55,098 nucleotides of DNA from Sagittula salina (GTDB taxonomy: Bacteria > Pseudomonadota > Alphaproteobacteria > Rhodobacterales > Rhodobacteraceae): positions 1 to 55,098 of the forward strand of contig NZ_JAGISH010000020.1 of assembly GCF_017813235.1 (NCBI RefSeq), written 5' to 3'. The notes beneath the pieces were generated by a model. The model did no database searches, had not been told where the DNA came from, and saw nothing but the letters and a program-made list of their open reading frames with translations. Numbering within the stretch: the first letter of the stretch is position 1; each line of letters starts with the position of its first letter. Shown piece by piece: positions 9,851-18,121 of the stretch. Both the position numbers and the translations under genes were made by a program.

Positions 9851-10660
9851 ATGGATCACAACGAATTCTTCACCTTCGAAACCGGGCAGGCCACCGACGT
9901 GGGCTGCAAGCGGACGGTGAACGAAGATAACTTCCTGTCGCGTCCCGACTGCGGACTCTGGGTGGTGTCGGACGGCATGGGCGGCCATGCGGCGGGCGAT
10001 TATGCCAGCTACACAATCGTGCAGGCGCTGAATTCCATCGGCATGTCGGGCTCTCCCGACGACCTGCAGGCGCGGTTCATGGAGCGCATCCACCGCGCCA
10101 ACCACGACATTTACGAGCACGCGCTGAAAATGCAGCGCGGCACAATCGGCGCGACGCTGGTGGCGCTTCTGGTACATGGCGAGGACTACGCCTGCATCTG
10201 GTCGGGCGACAGCCGCATCTACCTGTTGCGCGACGGCCAGCTGGTGCAGCAGACCCGCGACCATACCGAACTGCGGATGTTGCTCGATTCCGGCGCGATC
10301 ACCGCCGAAGAGGCGGAGAACTGGCCACGCAAGAACGTCATCACCCGCGCTATCGGCGTGACCGAGGAACCGCATTGCGACGTCATCTCGGGCAAGCTCG
10401 CACTGGACGATACGTTCATTCTGTGTTCCGACGGGTTGACGGAACATCTGAGCGACGCCGACATCGCCGACCACGCGCGCAGCTATGCGCCAAAGGAGGC
10501 TTGCGAGCGAATGATCCGGCTGACGCTGGAGCGCGGCGCGAAGGACAACGTCACGGTGGTCGCCATGCGGTGCCTGCCACCGCCGGAACTGGAAGAAGAA
10601 GACGACCTTATGGACGACGTGCTTGAACTGGACCAGACCAACGGTGAGGACCGGGCATGA
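9851..10660 (+). CDS. pppA: PP2C-type Ser/Thr phosphatase PppA
   Basis: PppA removes phosphate from targets of the kinase PpkA and keeps the T6SS off. The 269-residue protein has the PP2C metal-binding motifs: NEDNF and VSDGMGGHAAGD near residues 25-50, SGDSRIYLLRDG, ILCSDGLTEHL, and the final KDNVTVV. No membrane segment is seen, so it is probably cytoplasmic. The stop overlaps the ppkA start by four bases (ATGA), so kinase and phosphatase are likely translated together. An AGGGACAGG ribosome binding site precedes the start. All expected Asp residues are present. Confidence 0.95.
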   Translation: MDHNEFFTFETGQATDVGCKRTVNEDNFLSRPDCGLWVVSDGMGGHAAGDYASYTIVQALNSIGMSGSPDDLQARFMERIHRANHDIYEHALKMQRGTIGATLVALLVHGEDYACIWSGDSRIYLLRDGQLVQQTRDHTELRMLLDSGAITAEEAENWPRKNVITRAIGVTEEPHCDVISGKLALDDTFILCSDGLTEHLSDADIADHARSYAPKEACERMIRLTLERGAKDNVTVVAMRCLPPPELEEEDDLMDDVLELDQTNGEDRA

Positions 10661-12972
10661 GCGGCGGGAACGACACCCCGGAAGACGACGAACGGACGGT
10701 GTTCACGCCGCAGCCGGGGACAACGCCCGCCGCGGAGGACGACGAGCGCACCCAGTTCGCGCCGCCGGACCCGCAGGGCTGGCCACCGCGGGGCGCGACG
10801 ACACAGACCGGCTCCGCTCAGGCTGGTCCGACCGAAACAGACGCCAAAGTTGCAGGCCCGAACGGCGATACAGACCCGGCCCGGTCGGAGCCGCGGGCAG
10901 GCGGTACGTATCAGACCGCATACCCGCCGCAGGGCGCGTCGACCCATCCCGGCATGCACCCCGGCGAGGCGCCGCAACCCACGGCCACGAGCACCGATCC
11001 CTCCTATCACCCGGAAGAAGCCGCGCGGCAGGCAGAGACCTATGCCGGCTCGGTCCCCCCGCCCGACCCGTCTTCCTACCCGCACGACCCGGCAGCCCCC
11101 GCCGCGCCACCAGGCACCCAGACCGCGGCAGAGATCGCGCGCACGGACGGCAAGCTCCCCATCGGTACGCTGATCAACAACAACTACCGTATCGAAGAAG
11201 TGCTGAAGTCCGGCGGCATGGGCGAAGTCTATCGCGGCATCGAGATCCACACCGGCGACCCGGTGGCGATCAAGGCGATCCTGCAGGAAAAGGCTGACGA
11301 CGCGGAGGCGGGCCTGCTGTTCCTGCGCGAGGCGAAGACCCTGCGCCGACTGACCGACGAAACCATCGTGCGCTACTACAACTACGTGCCCGACCCGGAC
11401 CTGCAGCGCTACTTCATGGTGATGGAATTCATCGAGGGCGTGCCGCTGAAGGACCACGTGGCGCAGAACGGTCCTCTGTCCGTGGACGAATGCCGCACCC
11501 TGCTGGCACGGCTGGCGGGGGGGCTTGCCACCGCCCATGATGCGGAGGTCATCCACCGCGACCTGTCACCCGACAATGTCATGCTCGAAGGCGGCCGCGT
11601 GGAAAATGCCCGCCTGATCGATTTTGGCATCGCGCAGTCGAGCGTGGTCAAAGAGGCGACCATGGCTGGTCGCTTCGCCGGAAAGTTCAAATACGTGGCG
11701 CCGGAACAGCTGGGCCATTACGGAGGGGAAATCTCTCCTGCCACCGACATCTACGGTCTGGCGCTGTTGACGGCGGCGGCGGCGATCGGCAAGCCGCTCG
11801 ATATGGGATCCTCCATCGTGGAGGCGGTACAGTCACGGCAATCGATCCCTGACCTCTCCTACGCGCCGGAGGATCTGCGGCCCATCCTGTCCTACATGCT
11901 GGAGCCGAACCCGGCGGACCGCCCCGAAGACATGCGCACGGTAAAAACGCTGGTCGAAGACCCGCGACTGATCCCGGAACGGTATCTCGGCGGCTGGGTG
12001 CCCCCTGCACCGCCGCCGCTGCACGATCCCGGTCCGGACACCGGCGCGCAGTCCATGGCCGCCACCATGGCGCCGGGGCTGCAACTGCCGGGAGCGACGC
12101 AGAACGTAACACTGAACACCTCGCTGGGGCCTACCCCCCTGCCGGAGGAAAAGTCCCGGGGCGGAGGACTGGTCGCCGTGCTGATCCTGCTTTTGCTGGC
12201 CGGGCTCGGCGGCGGCGGCTACTACGCCTGGACCACCGGGTTGCTGGACGGGCTCATCGGCACGCAGAGCACCGATGGCGGCGATACTCCCGACGCGGCA
12301 GCGCCGCCCGAGCAGACCACCGGCATCCCCGGCCCGCAGGCCGACACGCGCGAAGGCTTTCTTGCCGCCTTCGAGACCGGCCCCTGCACCTTTGTGACCC
12401 GCGTCAGCCAGGGCGCCAATGCCGGGGTGATCGAAGGCTATTCCGCGACACGCGAAGCCTTTACCGGGTTGCCCACCGCCTACGAGGAGAAATTCGGCGC
12501 GAGGCCGGAGGTCGTCCCGCGCGAAATCACACCGCAGCAATGCGCCGTGCTGGATTTCGCCAAGGCCCTGCAAGGACGTGGCCGCAGCGGGGTCGAGATG
12601 TTCCTCTCCGCCAACGAAGTCGCCAGCAAGACACCGGTGACGGCGCAGCTTAGCGTGCCCCCAGGACAGGCCGTGTGGCTGGTCCTGGTGACCCCCACAG
12701 GCGGGATCATCAATGTGACCGAACGTCTCTCACCGCCCGCCGGGAACCAGCGGACAATGACCTTCGCACTGCAGCTTCCGGCTGGCGCCGAACCCGCGCC
12801 GCAACTGCTGCTCGCGGTGGAAGCAGACAGCCCGCTGGCCCGCGCCGCGCTTGCAAAGAATCGCGATCAGGCCGCCGCCGCGCTGCCGCTGATCCTAGAG
12901 GAGATCCGCGACAGGGGAGGGGCTGCCAGCGCCGCTGTGTCCTACCTGAAACTCATGCCGCCCGACCCCTGA
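10657..12972 (+). CDS. ppkA: T6SS Ser/Thr kinase PpkA with periplasmic domain
   Basis: This 771-residue transmembrane kinase is the likely activator of the T6SS by threonine phosphorylation. Order: a disordered N-terminus (1-165) with two motifs ERTVF (Thr14) and ERTQF (Thr32); a Hanks-type kinase domain (about 175-435) with the glycine loop SGGMGEVY, catalytic HRDLSPDN and DFGIA; a transmembrane helix (about 505-525); and a periplasmic domain (about 570-770). The periplasmic part is not the von Willebrand domain known from Pseudomonas PpkA. It contains two cysteines 52 residues apart and is collinear with the C-terminus of the TonB-like protein at 13727-15889, as set out in the findings. It may sense an envelope signal; the ligand is unknown. 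Confidence 0.95.
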   Translation: MSGGNDTPEDDERTVFTPQPGTTPAAEDDERTQFAPPDPQGWPPRGATTQTGSAQAGPTETDAKVAGPNGDTDPARSEPRAGGTYQTAYPPQGASTHPGMHPGEAPQPTATSTDPSYHPEEAARQAETYAGSVPPPDPSSYPHDPAAPAAPPGTQTAAEIARTDGKLPIGTLINNNYRIEEVLKSGGMGEVYRGIEIHTGDPVAIKAILQEKADDAEAGLLFLREAKTLRRLTDETIVRYYNYVPDPDLQRYFMVMEFIEGVPLKDHVAQNGPLSVDECRTLLARLAGGLATAHDAEVIHRDLSPDNVMLEGGRVENARLIDFGIAQSSVVKEATMAGRFAGKFKYVAPEQLGHYGGEISPATDIYGLALLTAAAAIGKPLDMGSSIVEAVQSRQSIPDLSYAPEDLRPILSYMLEPNPADRPEDMRTVKTLVEDPRLIPERYLGGWVPPAPPPLHDPGPDTGAQSMAATMAPGLQLPGATQNVTLNTSLGPTPLPEEKSRGGGLVAVLILLLLAGLGGGGYYAWTTGLLDGLIGTQSTDGGDTPDAAAPPEQTTGIPGPQADTREGFLAAFETGPCTFVTRVSQGANAGVIEGYSATREAFTGLPTAYEEKFGARPEVVPREITPQQCAVLDFAKALQGRGRSGVEMFLSANEVASKTPVTAQLSVPPGQAVWLVLVTPTGGIINVTERLSPPAGNQRTMTFALQLPAGAEPAPQLLLAVEADSPLARAALAKNRDQAAAALPLILEEIRDRGGAASAAVSYLKLMPPDP

Positions 12973-13018
12973 GACCCCGGGGCACGCGTGCACCTGATCT
13001 TTACCATTTCGCGGCGCA

Positions 13019-13570
13019 ATGCCCGCCATGCACGACGCCCTTCCGGAACAGCTCGGAACCAGCCGCCTCTCGCTCCGCCGCCCGCGGCCGGAGGACGCGC
13101 AGGCGATGTTCGACGGTTGGACAGCGGACCCTGAGACGACGCGTTTCCTCGCATGGCGCCCGCATCGGACGGTGGCTGAAACACGGGTCTTCCTCCGCGG
13201 AGTCGAGGCCGAATGGCAACGCGGGTCTGGCGCGGCGCTGCTGATCTTCGCCCACACGGACGCGGCCCGGCCTCTCGGCATGATCCACCCCCGACGGCGC
13301 GGCCATGTGGTGCGCACGGGTTACGTCCTGCGCCGCAGCGCCTGGGGAAACGGCATCGCGGCAGAGGCGTTGCGCGCGCTCACCGACGCCGTGCTTGCTC
13401 ACCCCGCCATCTTCCGGGCCGAGGCTTTCTGTGACGCGGAAAACCCCGCGTCCGCCCGGGTGATGGAAAAGGCCGGCATGACATGCGAAGCACGCCTCCG
13501 CCGCTGGTTCATCCACCCCAATCTTTCGCCGGACCCGCGCGACTGCCTGTTTTTCGCCCGAACGCGCTAG
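13019..13570 (+). CDS. GNAT-family N-acetyltransferase (RimJ/RimL-like)
   Basis: The 183-residue product resembles RimJ/RimL-type acetyltransferases: TSRLSLRRPRPEDAQAMFDGW near the N-terminus, the acetyl-CoA loop region RRSAWGNGIAAEAL (around residue 105) and the C-terminal DAENPASARVMEKAGM. Such enzymes move an acetyl group from acetyl-CoA to an amine on a protein or small molecule; the substrate cannot be read from sequence. It lies 46 bases after ppkA on the same strand and may be read through from it. The start may be ATG 13019 or ATG 13028; neither has a strong ribosome binding site. It is not a known T6SS component and may be a passenger gene. Confidence 0.85.
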   Translation: MPAMHDALPEQLGTSRLSLRRPRPEDAQAMFDGWTADPETTRFLAWRPHRTVAETRVFLRGVEAEWQRGSGAALLIFAHTDAARPLGMIHPRRRGHVVRTGYVLRRSAWGNGIAAEALRALTDAVLAHPAIFRAEAFCDAENPASARVMEKAGMTCEARLRRWFIHPNLSPDPRDCLFFARTR

Positions 13571-13635
13571 GGGCGGAGGGGACCGGATGCCGCGCCCCGG
13601 CTTGCTTCTCCTTGGTCAAGAATACTTTCGGGGGT

Positions 13636-13669
13636 GGGGGGCAGAGCCCCCCTGCGGACGCAGTCCGCA
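13636..13669. terminator. Tandem triloop hairpins between convergent genes
   Basis: Two perfect hairpins stand back to back: GGGGGGC-AGA-GCCCCCC (13636-13652) and TGCGGAC-GCA-GTCCGCA (13653-13669). They lie between the plus-strand GNAT gene and the minus-strand TonB-like gene, the right place for a bidirectional terminator. There is no T-run, so a role in RNA end protection is equally possible. The preceding AATACTTTCGGGGG resembles AATACTCCGGGGGG at 39226-39239, which precedes a similar hairpin pair. Confidence 0.5.
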
Positions 13670-13726
13670 AATATCGTTTCCCCGGATGCACCCCGCGCCG
13701 GGCGACTGCGCGCAGCGCCGGCGCAC

Positions 13727-15889
13727 CTACCGCACGTCAAAGGCCACAAGCGCCAGAGCCGCCTGCCGGCCCAGCTCGATCGGCAGATCGGCAAAGAAGG
13801 TTTCCGCCCGCTGGCCCGACCGCGCCTTCAGCACGTCCAGCGGCTCGGTCGTGGCGATGGCCAGCAGGAGCTGCTTGGTATCGCGCAGGGGGCCGACGCG
13901 GGTTACCGGCACGTCAAAGCGTACGAAGCCATCCGATTCCGTGGTGAACCGCGCGAGGTCCTGCACCACGCCGTTGTTGTCCACGAGGAACAGCCCGAGG
14001 TTACGGTCGCCGACACCCCGCATCACACCAGAGGCACGGTTGCCCGAAGGCACCTCGGCATTGTCCAGCCGCATGCCGATCCGCGTTGCGGGGTAGTCGC
14101 GGTTCTTCGCGATATAGGACAGCGCCGGGCACTGGCGCTCGTCCAGCAGGGTGCGGGTCTGGAGGATGTCCTTGTCCTCGGGCCGCACCAGAACCTTGTC
14201 GGCGAAATCGACCATGGCGCCGTCCTCGGCGGCCAGAAGGGCAAGGCCGATACCGTCGGCGCCGTCGCGGCGGGGCAGGGCAATGACGCAGTTGTCCTCG
14301 GTTCGCGCCCGGATACGCTGGATCAGATCGCCGATGGCAAGGTCACGCTCCGATGGGGCCGCACGCGGGCGGCGGACCACGCGCGGCGGCAGGGCGCGAC
14401 GGCGCGGTTCGGTACCGGTGATTTCCGTCCCGGTGATCTCGCTTGCGGTGGCATCCGCCGGGACCTGCTGAGCCGGGACCTCGGTCGGCTCCACAACATC
14501 CGGTTCGACCACCTCCGGCGCCACCGTATCCGGCAAGACCTCGGTCGGCGCGATGACCTCCGGAACGGGGGTCTCCTGGACCGGAACATCAGGGGCCGGG
14601 ACATCAGGAACTGGATCCTCCGGCGTGATGACCTGCGGTTCCAGCGGCAGAACCGTCGGCTCGATCGTGTCGGGCACGCCGCTGGCGGGGAGTTGCGGCT
14701 GCAATGGGGCCAGCGCGGCGAGGTCTTCGGGCACCAGCGCGTCCGGCTCGACGCCTGCCGTTTCCTCTGCCGGGGGTGACACCGGCGGGGCCTCTTCGGC
14801 AATGATCGGGTTCAGGCTGTCGGCCTCCGCGGGCGGCGGCGCCCCGCCAAGGACAAGGCCGGCGCCGTCCTCCACGATCAAAGGATCATCCGAAGGTGTC
14901 GGCACTCCCACCAGCGGTTCGCCCGGATCGAGTGCTGCGAAGTCCTCGACCGGGGCGGGCAGTGTTTCTTCGAGGGGGGCGAGTTCGGTGACTTCCGGGT
15001 CGATGAGATCGGGCGTCACGGCAGACGGCTCCAGAGCCTCCACGCTGTCAAGCGGAGCGGGTTCCGCCGGGGCGGACTCCGGCGTCAGGTCTTCGGGCGC
15101 TTCGACGGTCTGAACCGCCTCCGGCACCAACGGCTCCACCGCGGTTTCGGGCTGGATTTCCTCCACGATGAGTTCAGCCGGCGAGGGTTCGGCGGGAGTT
15201 TCGGGTGGAATTTCGGGCGCGATCTCCTCCGTCTGAAGATCGGAGACAAGCTCTTCGGGCTCCGTCTGCGGTGCGATATCTTCCGGCTCTGCGTCCGCCG
15301 TCAGCGCCTCCGCCTCCGGCTGAGGAGCGATCTCCTCCGGGGACAGGTCTTCCGGGGCCAGGTCTTCGGGTTCGACCTGGGCCAGGTCCGGGGCAGGGGG
15401 CTCGTCTGCCGCAATGTCCTCTCCGGTCAGTTCCTCCGCGACGAGTTCATCGGCGGCCACTTCATCAGGGGTGATTTCGTCGGGAGCGAAGTCCTCCGGC
15501 GCGGTGGCGTCCAGCGGCTCGGCGGCGAGGTCTTCGCCCTCACTGGCCAAAAGCTCTTCGCCGGTCTCGGCAGTGATATCCTCCGGCAGGATGTCGTCGG
15601 GGATCTCCGGGCTCAGGTCGCCCTCCGGATCGGCGGCGGTCAGATCCTCCGACGTGTCGCTGCCCGCCGCGTCGCCCAGCTGTTCCACGATCCCCGCCAG
15701 CGTGTCGGATTCGAGTTGCTCCAACGTGATCTGGAACTCCGGTCTTGCCAGCGGCAGAGGTCGTTCAAGGAACCACTGCGAGACCGACAGGCCCAGTGCC
15801 GCGATCGCGCCCACGTGCAGCGCCACGGAAACGAGGCCGGACAGGATCCAGCCCCCCGGTGTGCCACGACCATAGGGCAGGAAGCTCAT
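13727..15889 (-). CDS. Long acidic TonB-like membrane protein with PpkA-type C-terminal domain
   Basis: A 720-residue protein. It has an N-terminal transmembrane helix (about 14-38, GGWILSGLVSVALHVGAIAALG), then about 450 residues of acidic Pro/Glu/Ala repeats such as PEDLAPEDLSPEEIAP, and a C-terminal globular domain (about 515-720). This is the layout of TonB or TolA: membrane anchor, long periplasm-spanning stretch, C-terminal domain. The gene is the last of an operon with ExbB and two ExbD proteins, and its ATG overlaps the preceding stop (ATGA). The C-terminal domain is not the TonB fold that I know. It is collinear with the periplasmic domain of PpkA, with cysteines 53 residues apart. 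The spacer is more acidic than is usual for TonB. I infer an energy-coupled periplasmic protein; its partner is unknown. Confidence 0.75.
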   Translation of the reverse strand: MSFLPYGRGTPGGWILSGLVSVALHVGAIAALGLSVSQWFLERPLPLARPEFQITLEQLESDTLAGIVEQLGDAAGSDTSEDLTAADPEGDLSPEIPDDILPEDITAETGEELLASEGEDLAAEPLDATAPEDFAPDEITPDEVAADELVAEELTGEDIAADEPPAPDLAQVEPEDLAPEDLSPEEIAPQPEAEALTADAEPEDIAPQTEPEELVSDLQTEEIAPEIPPETPAEPSPAELIVEEIQPETAVEPLVPEAVQTVEAPEDLTPESAPAEPAPLDSVEALEPSAVTPDLIDPEVTELAPLEETLPAPVEDFAALDPGEPLVGVPTPSDDPLIVEDGAGLVLGGAPPPAEADSLNPIIAEEAPPVSPPAEETAGVEPDALVPEDLAALAPLQPQLPASGVPDTIEPTVLPLEPQVITPEDPVPDVPAPDVPVQETPVPEVIAPTEVLPDTVAPEVVEPDVVEPTEVPAQQVPADATASEITGTEITGTEPRRRALPPRVVRRPRAAPSERDLAIGDLIQRIRARTEDNCVIALPRRDGADGIGLALLAAEDGAMVDFADKVLVRPEDKDILQTRTLLDERQCPALSYIAKNRDYPATRIGMRLDNAEVPSGNRASGVMRGVGDRNLGLFLVDNNGVVQDLARFTTESDGFVRFDVPVTRVGPLRDTKQLLLAIATTEPLDVLKARSGQRAETFFADLPIELGRQAALALVAFDVR

Positions 15890-16293
15890 GACCCCGAACC
15901 CCCGCCGCTGCGGTGCACGGTCACAAGACGGATCATCAGGTGGGCGAACTCCGGCCGCGCCAGCACGTCGATCAGAAGTTGCGCGCTTTCGTTGCGGTCG
16001 ATGAGGAGGTGCAGAACCTGCATGTCGATGACGGCGTTGGACAATTGCACCTCGTCCACCGGCTCCCCGTCCAGCATCATCGCACCGCCGGATTCCAGTT
16101 CGAGGATCGGCTTCGGCAGGTTCTCTACCGGCAGGACTGTGGTTTCCGATATCTCGACAGCGAAGGTCGGCGCGTTCGCCATGCGTCCGGTGATAAGAAA
16201 GAAGAAGATCAGCAGCAGAACAATGTTGACGATCGCGAGGGAAATATCCGGCTGCTGGCTCTTGTGGATGCTGGGGAGGTGGCGGAGCTTCAT
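15886..16293 (-). CDS. exbD: ExbD/TolR-family protein lacking the usual membrane Asp
   Basis: The start is ATG 16293 (MKLRHLPS), 1 base after the stop of the first exbD; the product has 135 residues. One membrane helix (about 17-36, ISLAIVNIVLLLIFFFLITG) and a periplasmic domain fit ExbD/TolR, the stator partner of ExbB that carries protons through a helix Asp. In this protein I find no Asp in the helix: the aligned position is Val or Ile, with Asn22 nearby and Asp15 just before the membrane. The neighbouring ExbD at 16295-16744 keeps its Asp. The two may form a mixed dimer. The stop overlaps the start of the TonB-like gene. Confidence 0.75.
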   Translation of the reverse strand: MKLRHLPSIHKSQQPDISLAIVNIVLLLIFFFLITGRMANAPTFAVEISETTVLPVENLPKPILELESGGAMMLDGEPVDEVQLSNAVIDMQVLHLLIDRNESAQLLIDVLARPEFAHLMIRLVTVHRSGGGSGS

Positions 16294-16294
16294 G

Positions 16295-16744
16295 TCACTG
16301 CGCCCCCTGCGCCACGCGGACGGACCCGACATTCGCCCCCGAAAGGCGCGCCAATACGGTAGTCACGTCCTGCACGCGGGCAGTGTCGCGGATCAGGATG
16401 ACTACGTTGCCGGGCGCGGCCTCCGTTCCCAGCGCATCGGCGAGCGCGTCAAGATCGTCAAAGGTGAAGTCCTGTCCGCCGACGACGATCGTCTCGGCGT
16501 CCAGTGTCCAGATCGCGGTATCTGGCGGGGTTGAGGGGGCCTGAGGCGCGGGCGAGGGGCCTAGCCCCGCCTGATCCTCCTGCGGGGCCTCTGCCGGGGT
16601 CTGCAACGTCAGCAGCGAATAGGGCGTCAGCGAAGAGGTCAGCATGAAGAAGATGAGCAGCTGGAACATGGCGTCCGCCAGCGGCGTCATCGCGAAACGA
16701 TAACTCCGGGGGCGGGTGGGCAGCTTCAGCTTGGACTGGGACAT
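16295..16744 (-). CDS. exbD: ExbD/TolR-family proton-channel protein
   Basis: A 149-residue protein with a cytoplasmic N-terminus, one helix containing the expected acidic residue (Asp24 in MTPLADAMFQLLIFFMLTSS), and a periplasmic domain ending in RLSGANVGSVRVAQGAQ. ExbD dimers sit inside an ExbB pentamer and use the proton gradient to move a TonB-type protein. The gene follows exbB by 27 bases and is followed 1 base later by a second exbD. A Pro-rich stretch (SPAPQAPSTPP) lies between helix and domain. The assignment to the ExbD/TolR family is firm; whether it acts like ExbD, TolR or something new cannot be told. Confidence 0.85.
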   Translation of the reverse strand: MSQSKLKLPTRPRSYRFAMTPLADAMFQLLIFFMLTSSLTPYSLLTLQTPAEAPQEDQAGLGPSPAPQAPSTPPDTAIWTLDAETIVVGGQDFTFDDLDALADALGTEAAPGNVVILIRDTARVQDVTTVLARLSGANVGSVRVAQGAQ

Positions 16745-16771
16745 GACGCTCTCTGGCGGGCGAGGGCCGGA

Positions 16772-17413
16772 TCAGGATTTCCTGGTGGGATCGAGGCGAC
16801 CGTGGATCGCGGCGGAGATCACCGTCTCGATCATGTTGCGTTCGCGCTCGATGCGGGACTCGAAGTAATTGGCGACAAAGAAAGCAACCAGCGCGATGGC
16901 CAGACCGGCGGCGGTGGTGGTCAGCGCGGTATAAATACCGGCGGCCAGCACGGTGGGATCGACCGCCCCCTCTGACAGCGCCAGAGCGGAAAAGGCGTCG
17001 ATCATGCCGATCACGGTCCCCAGAAGGCCCAGCATGGGCGCGGCCTGAACGACCATTTCCAGTGTTCGCATCCGGTCGGTCATGGTGGCCAGCTCGATGA
17101 TGGCGGTCTGGCGGCCCAGCTCCTCCGCATAGGTGGCGTCGCCCGGTTTCGCCTGCACGCCGGAAAACACCGCCTGCAGGATGCGTGCCAGCACCGATTT
17201 GCGCTGCTGCGCCTGCTGAAAGGCGAGGTCGGCCTTGCCCGACAGCCAGTTGTCGAGAATCTCCTCCGCCCGGCGGCGCCGCCCGACACCGAGAGCCATG
17301 AACTGGACCCATTTGTAGATGGCGACGGTGATGGCCAGCAACGACAGAAGGGCCAGCGCGCCGAACACGACGAGAGATGCGAGATTGTAGCTCTCGGGCA
17401 GGAAGGAAGCCAT
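16772..17413 (-). CDS. exbB: MotA/TolQ/ExbB-family proton channel protein
   Basis: The 213-residue protein has three membrane segments, near residues 13-35, 115-140 and 165-185. The conserved stretch APMLGLLGTVIGMIDAFSALA marks the MotA/TolQ/ExbB family. Together with ExbD it would make a proton-driven motor in the inner membrane. A GGAG ribosome binding site lies before ATG 17413. The gene is second in the five-gene minus operon from 17931 to 13727, flanked on both sides by T6SS genes. No TonB-dependent receptor or Tol-Pal gene is present in the window, so the motor's target is probably something else. Confidence 0.9.
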   Translation of the reverse strand: MASFLPESYNLASLVVFGALALLSLLAITVAIYKWVQFMALGVGRRRRAEEILDNWLSGKADLAFQQAQQRKSVLARILQAVFSGVQAKPGDATYAEELGRQTAIIELATMTDRMRTLEMVVQAAPMLGLLGTVIGMIDAFSALALSEGAVDPTVLAAGIYTALTTTAAGLAIALVAFFVANYFESRIERERNMIETVISAAIHGRLDPTRKS

Positions 17414-17475
17414 CGGTCACTCCATGGAGGTGTGACAGGCGGCGGGGGCCTGTCACCGGTCGGTGCATTGTTTTT

Positions 17476-17931
17476 TCAGATACCGAAGCGGATGTCGGTG
17501 CGCGAGGTGGCGTCGAGCGCGGACATGCAGATATCCGTCTCCTTGCCCGTTTCCGCATCGATGCAGGCGGAATTGTCGTTGATGACGATGCGCGAGATAC
17601 CGGAACAGGGGGTGCCGGGAAGCTCGAACTGCAGGATGCGGGTCTTGCCGTCGATCAGTTTGCCGAATTTGAGCACCAGCAGGCGTGACACGATGCCCTC
17701 GGCGTCGAAGACGGCGACCTGATATTCGGTCTGGTCGAGCGCGTGACCCGAGTGGTTTTCCGCCACATAGGTCAGGCGACAATTGCCGCCCTCGGTTTCG
17801 CTCGCGTTGTTCAGCTCGATCCCGAACCTGCCGGGCGCCTCCGCTTCCTGCGCCCCGGCCAGTCCCGGAAATGTCAGACCCGGCAGTGTCAGAAGGGCGG
17901 CAAGGCACAGGGGTGCAAAATGCTTCGTCAT
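17476..17931 (-). CDS. Small exported protein of unknown function
   Basis: The start at ATG 17931 is chosen because GGGAGGA lies just upstream; earlier in-frame starts lack this. The 151-residue product begins with a clear signal peptide (MTKHFAPLCLAALLTLPG, cleavage probably after the AGA near residue 27). The mature part has four cysteines (NCRLT, TPCSG, SACID, DICMS), which suggests two disulfides, and short beta-rich stretches. It is the first gene of the ExbB/ExbD/TonB-like operon, 62 bases before exbB. I do not recognise the family. A periplasmic accessory or ligand-binding role next to the motor is a guess from position. Confidence 0.7.
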   Translation of the reverse strand: MTKHFAPLCLAALLTLPGLTFPGLAGAQEAEAPGRFGIELNNASETEGGNCRLTYVAENHSGHALDQTEYQVAVFDAEGIVSRLLVLKFGKLIDGKTRILQFELPGTPCSGISRIVINDNSACIDAETGKETDICMSALDATSRTDIRFGI

Positions 17932-18121
17932 GTCTGTTCCTCCCATGAAATCAATATTGCGCGGGACGCGGGCGGCCCGGCTGTCTATCGCGGTCATTGA
18001 GCGGGGAAGGGCAGGTTCATGTCAAGGCGGGAATGCCCGCGCGCCCGGATCATCCCGCCTGTGTTGCAGGCAGAAAAAAGGCCCGCGAGGCGAGCCGTTC
18101 TTCGGGTCCCGGATGGGGATT

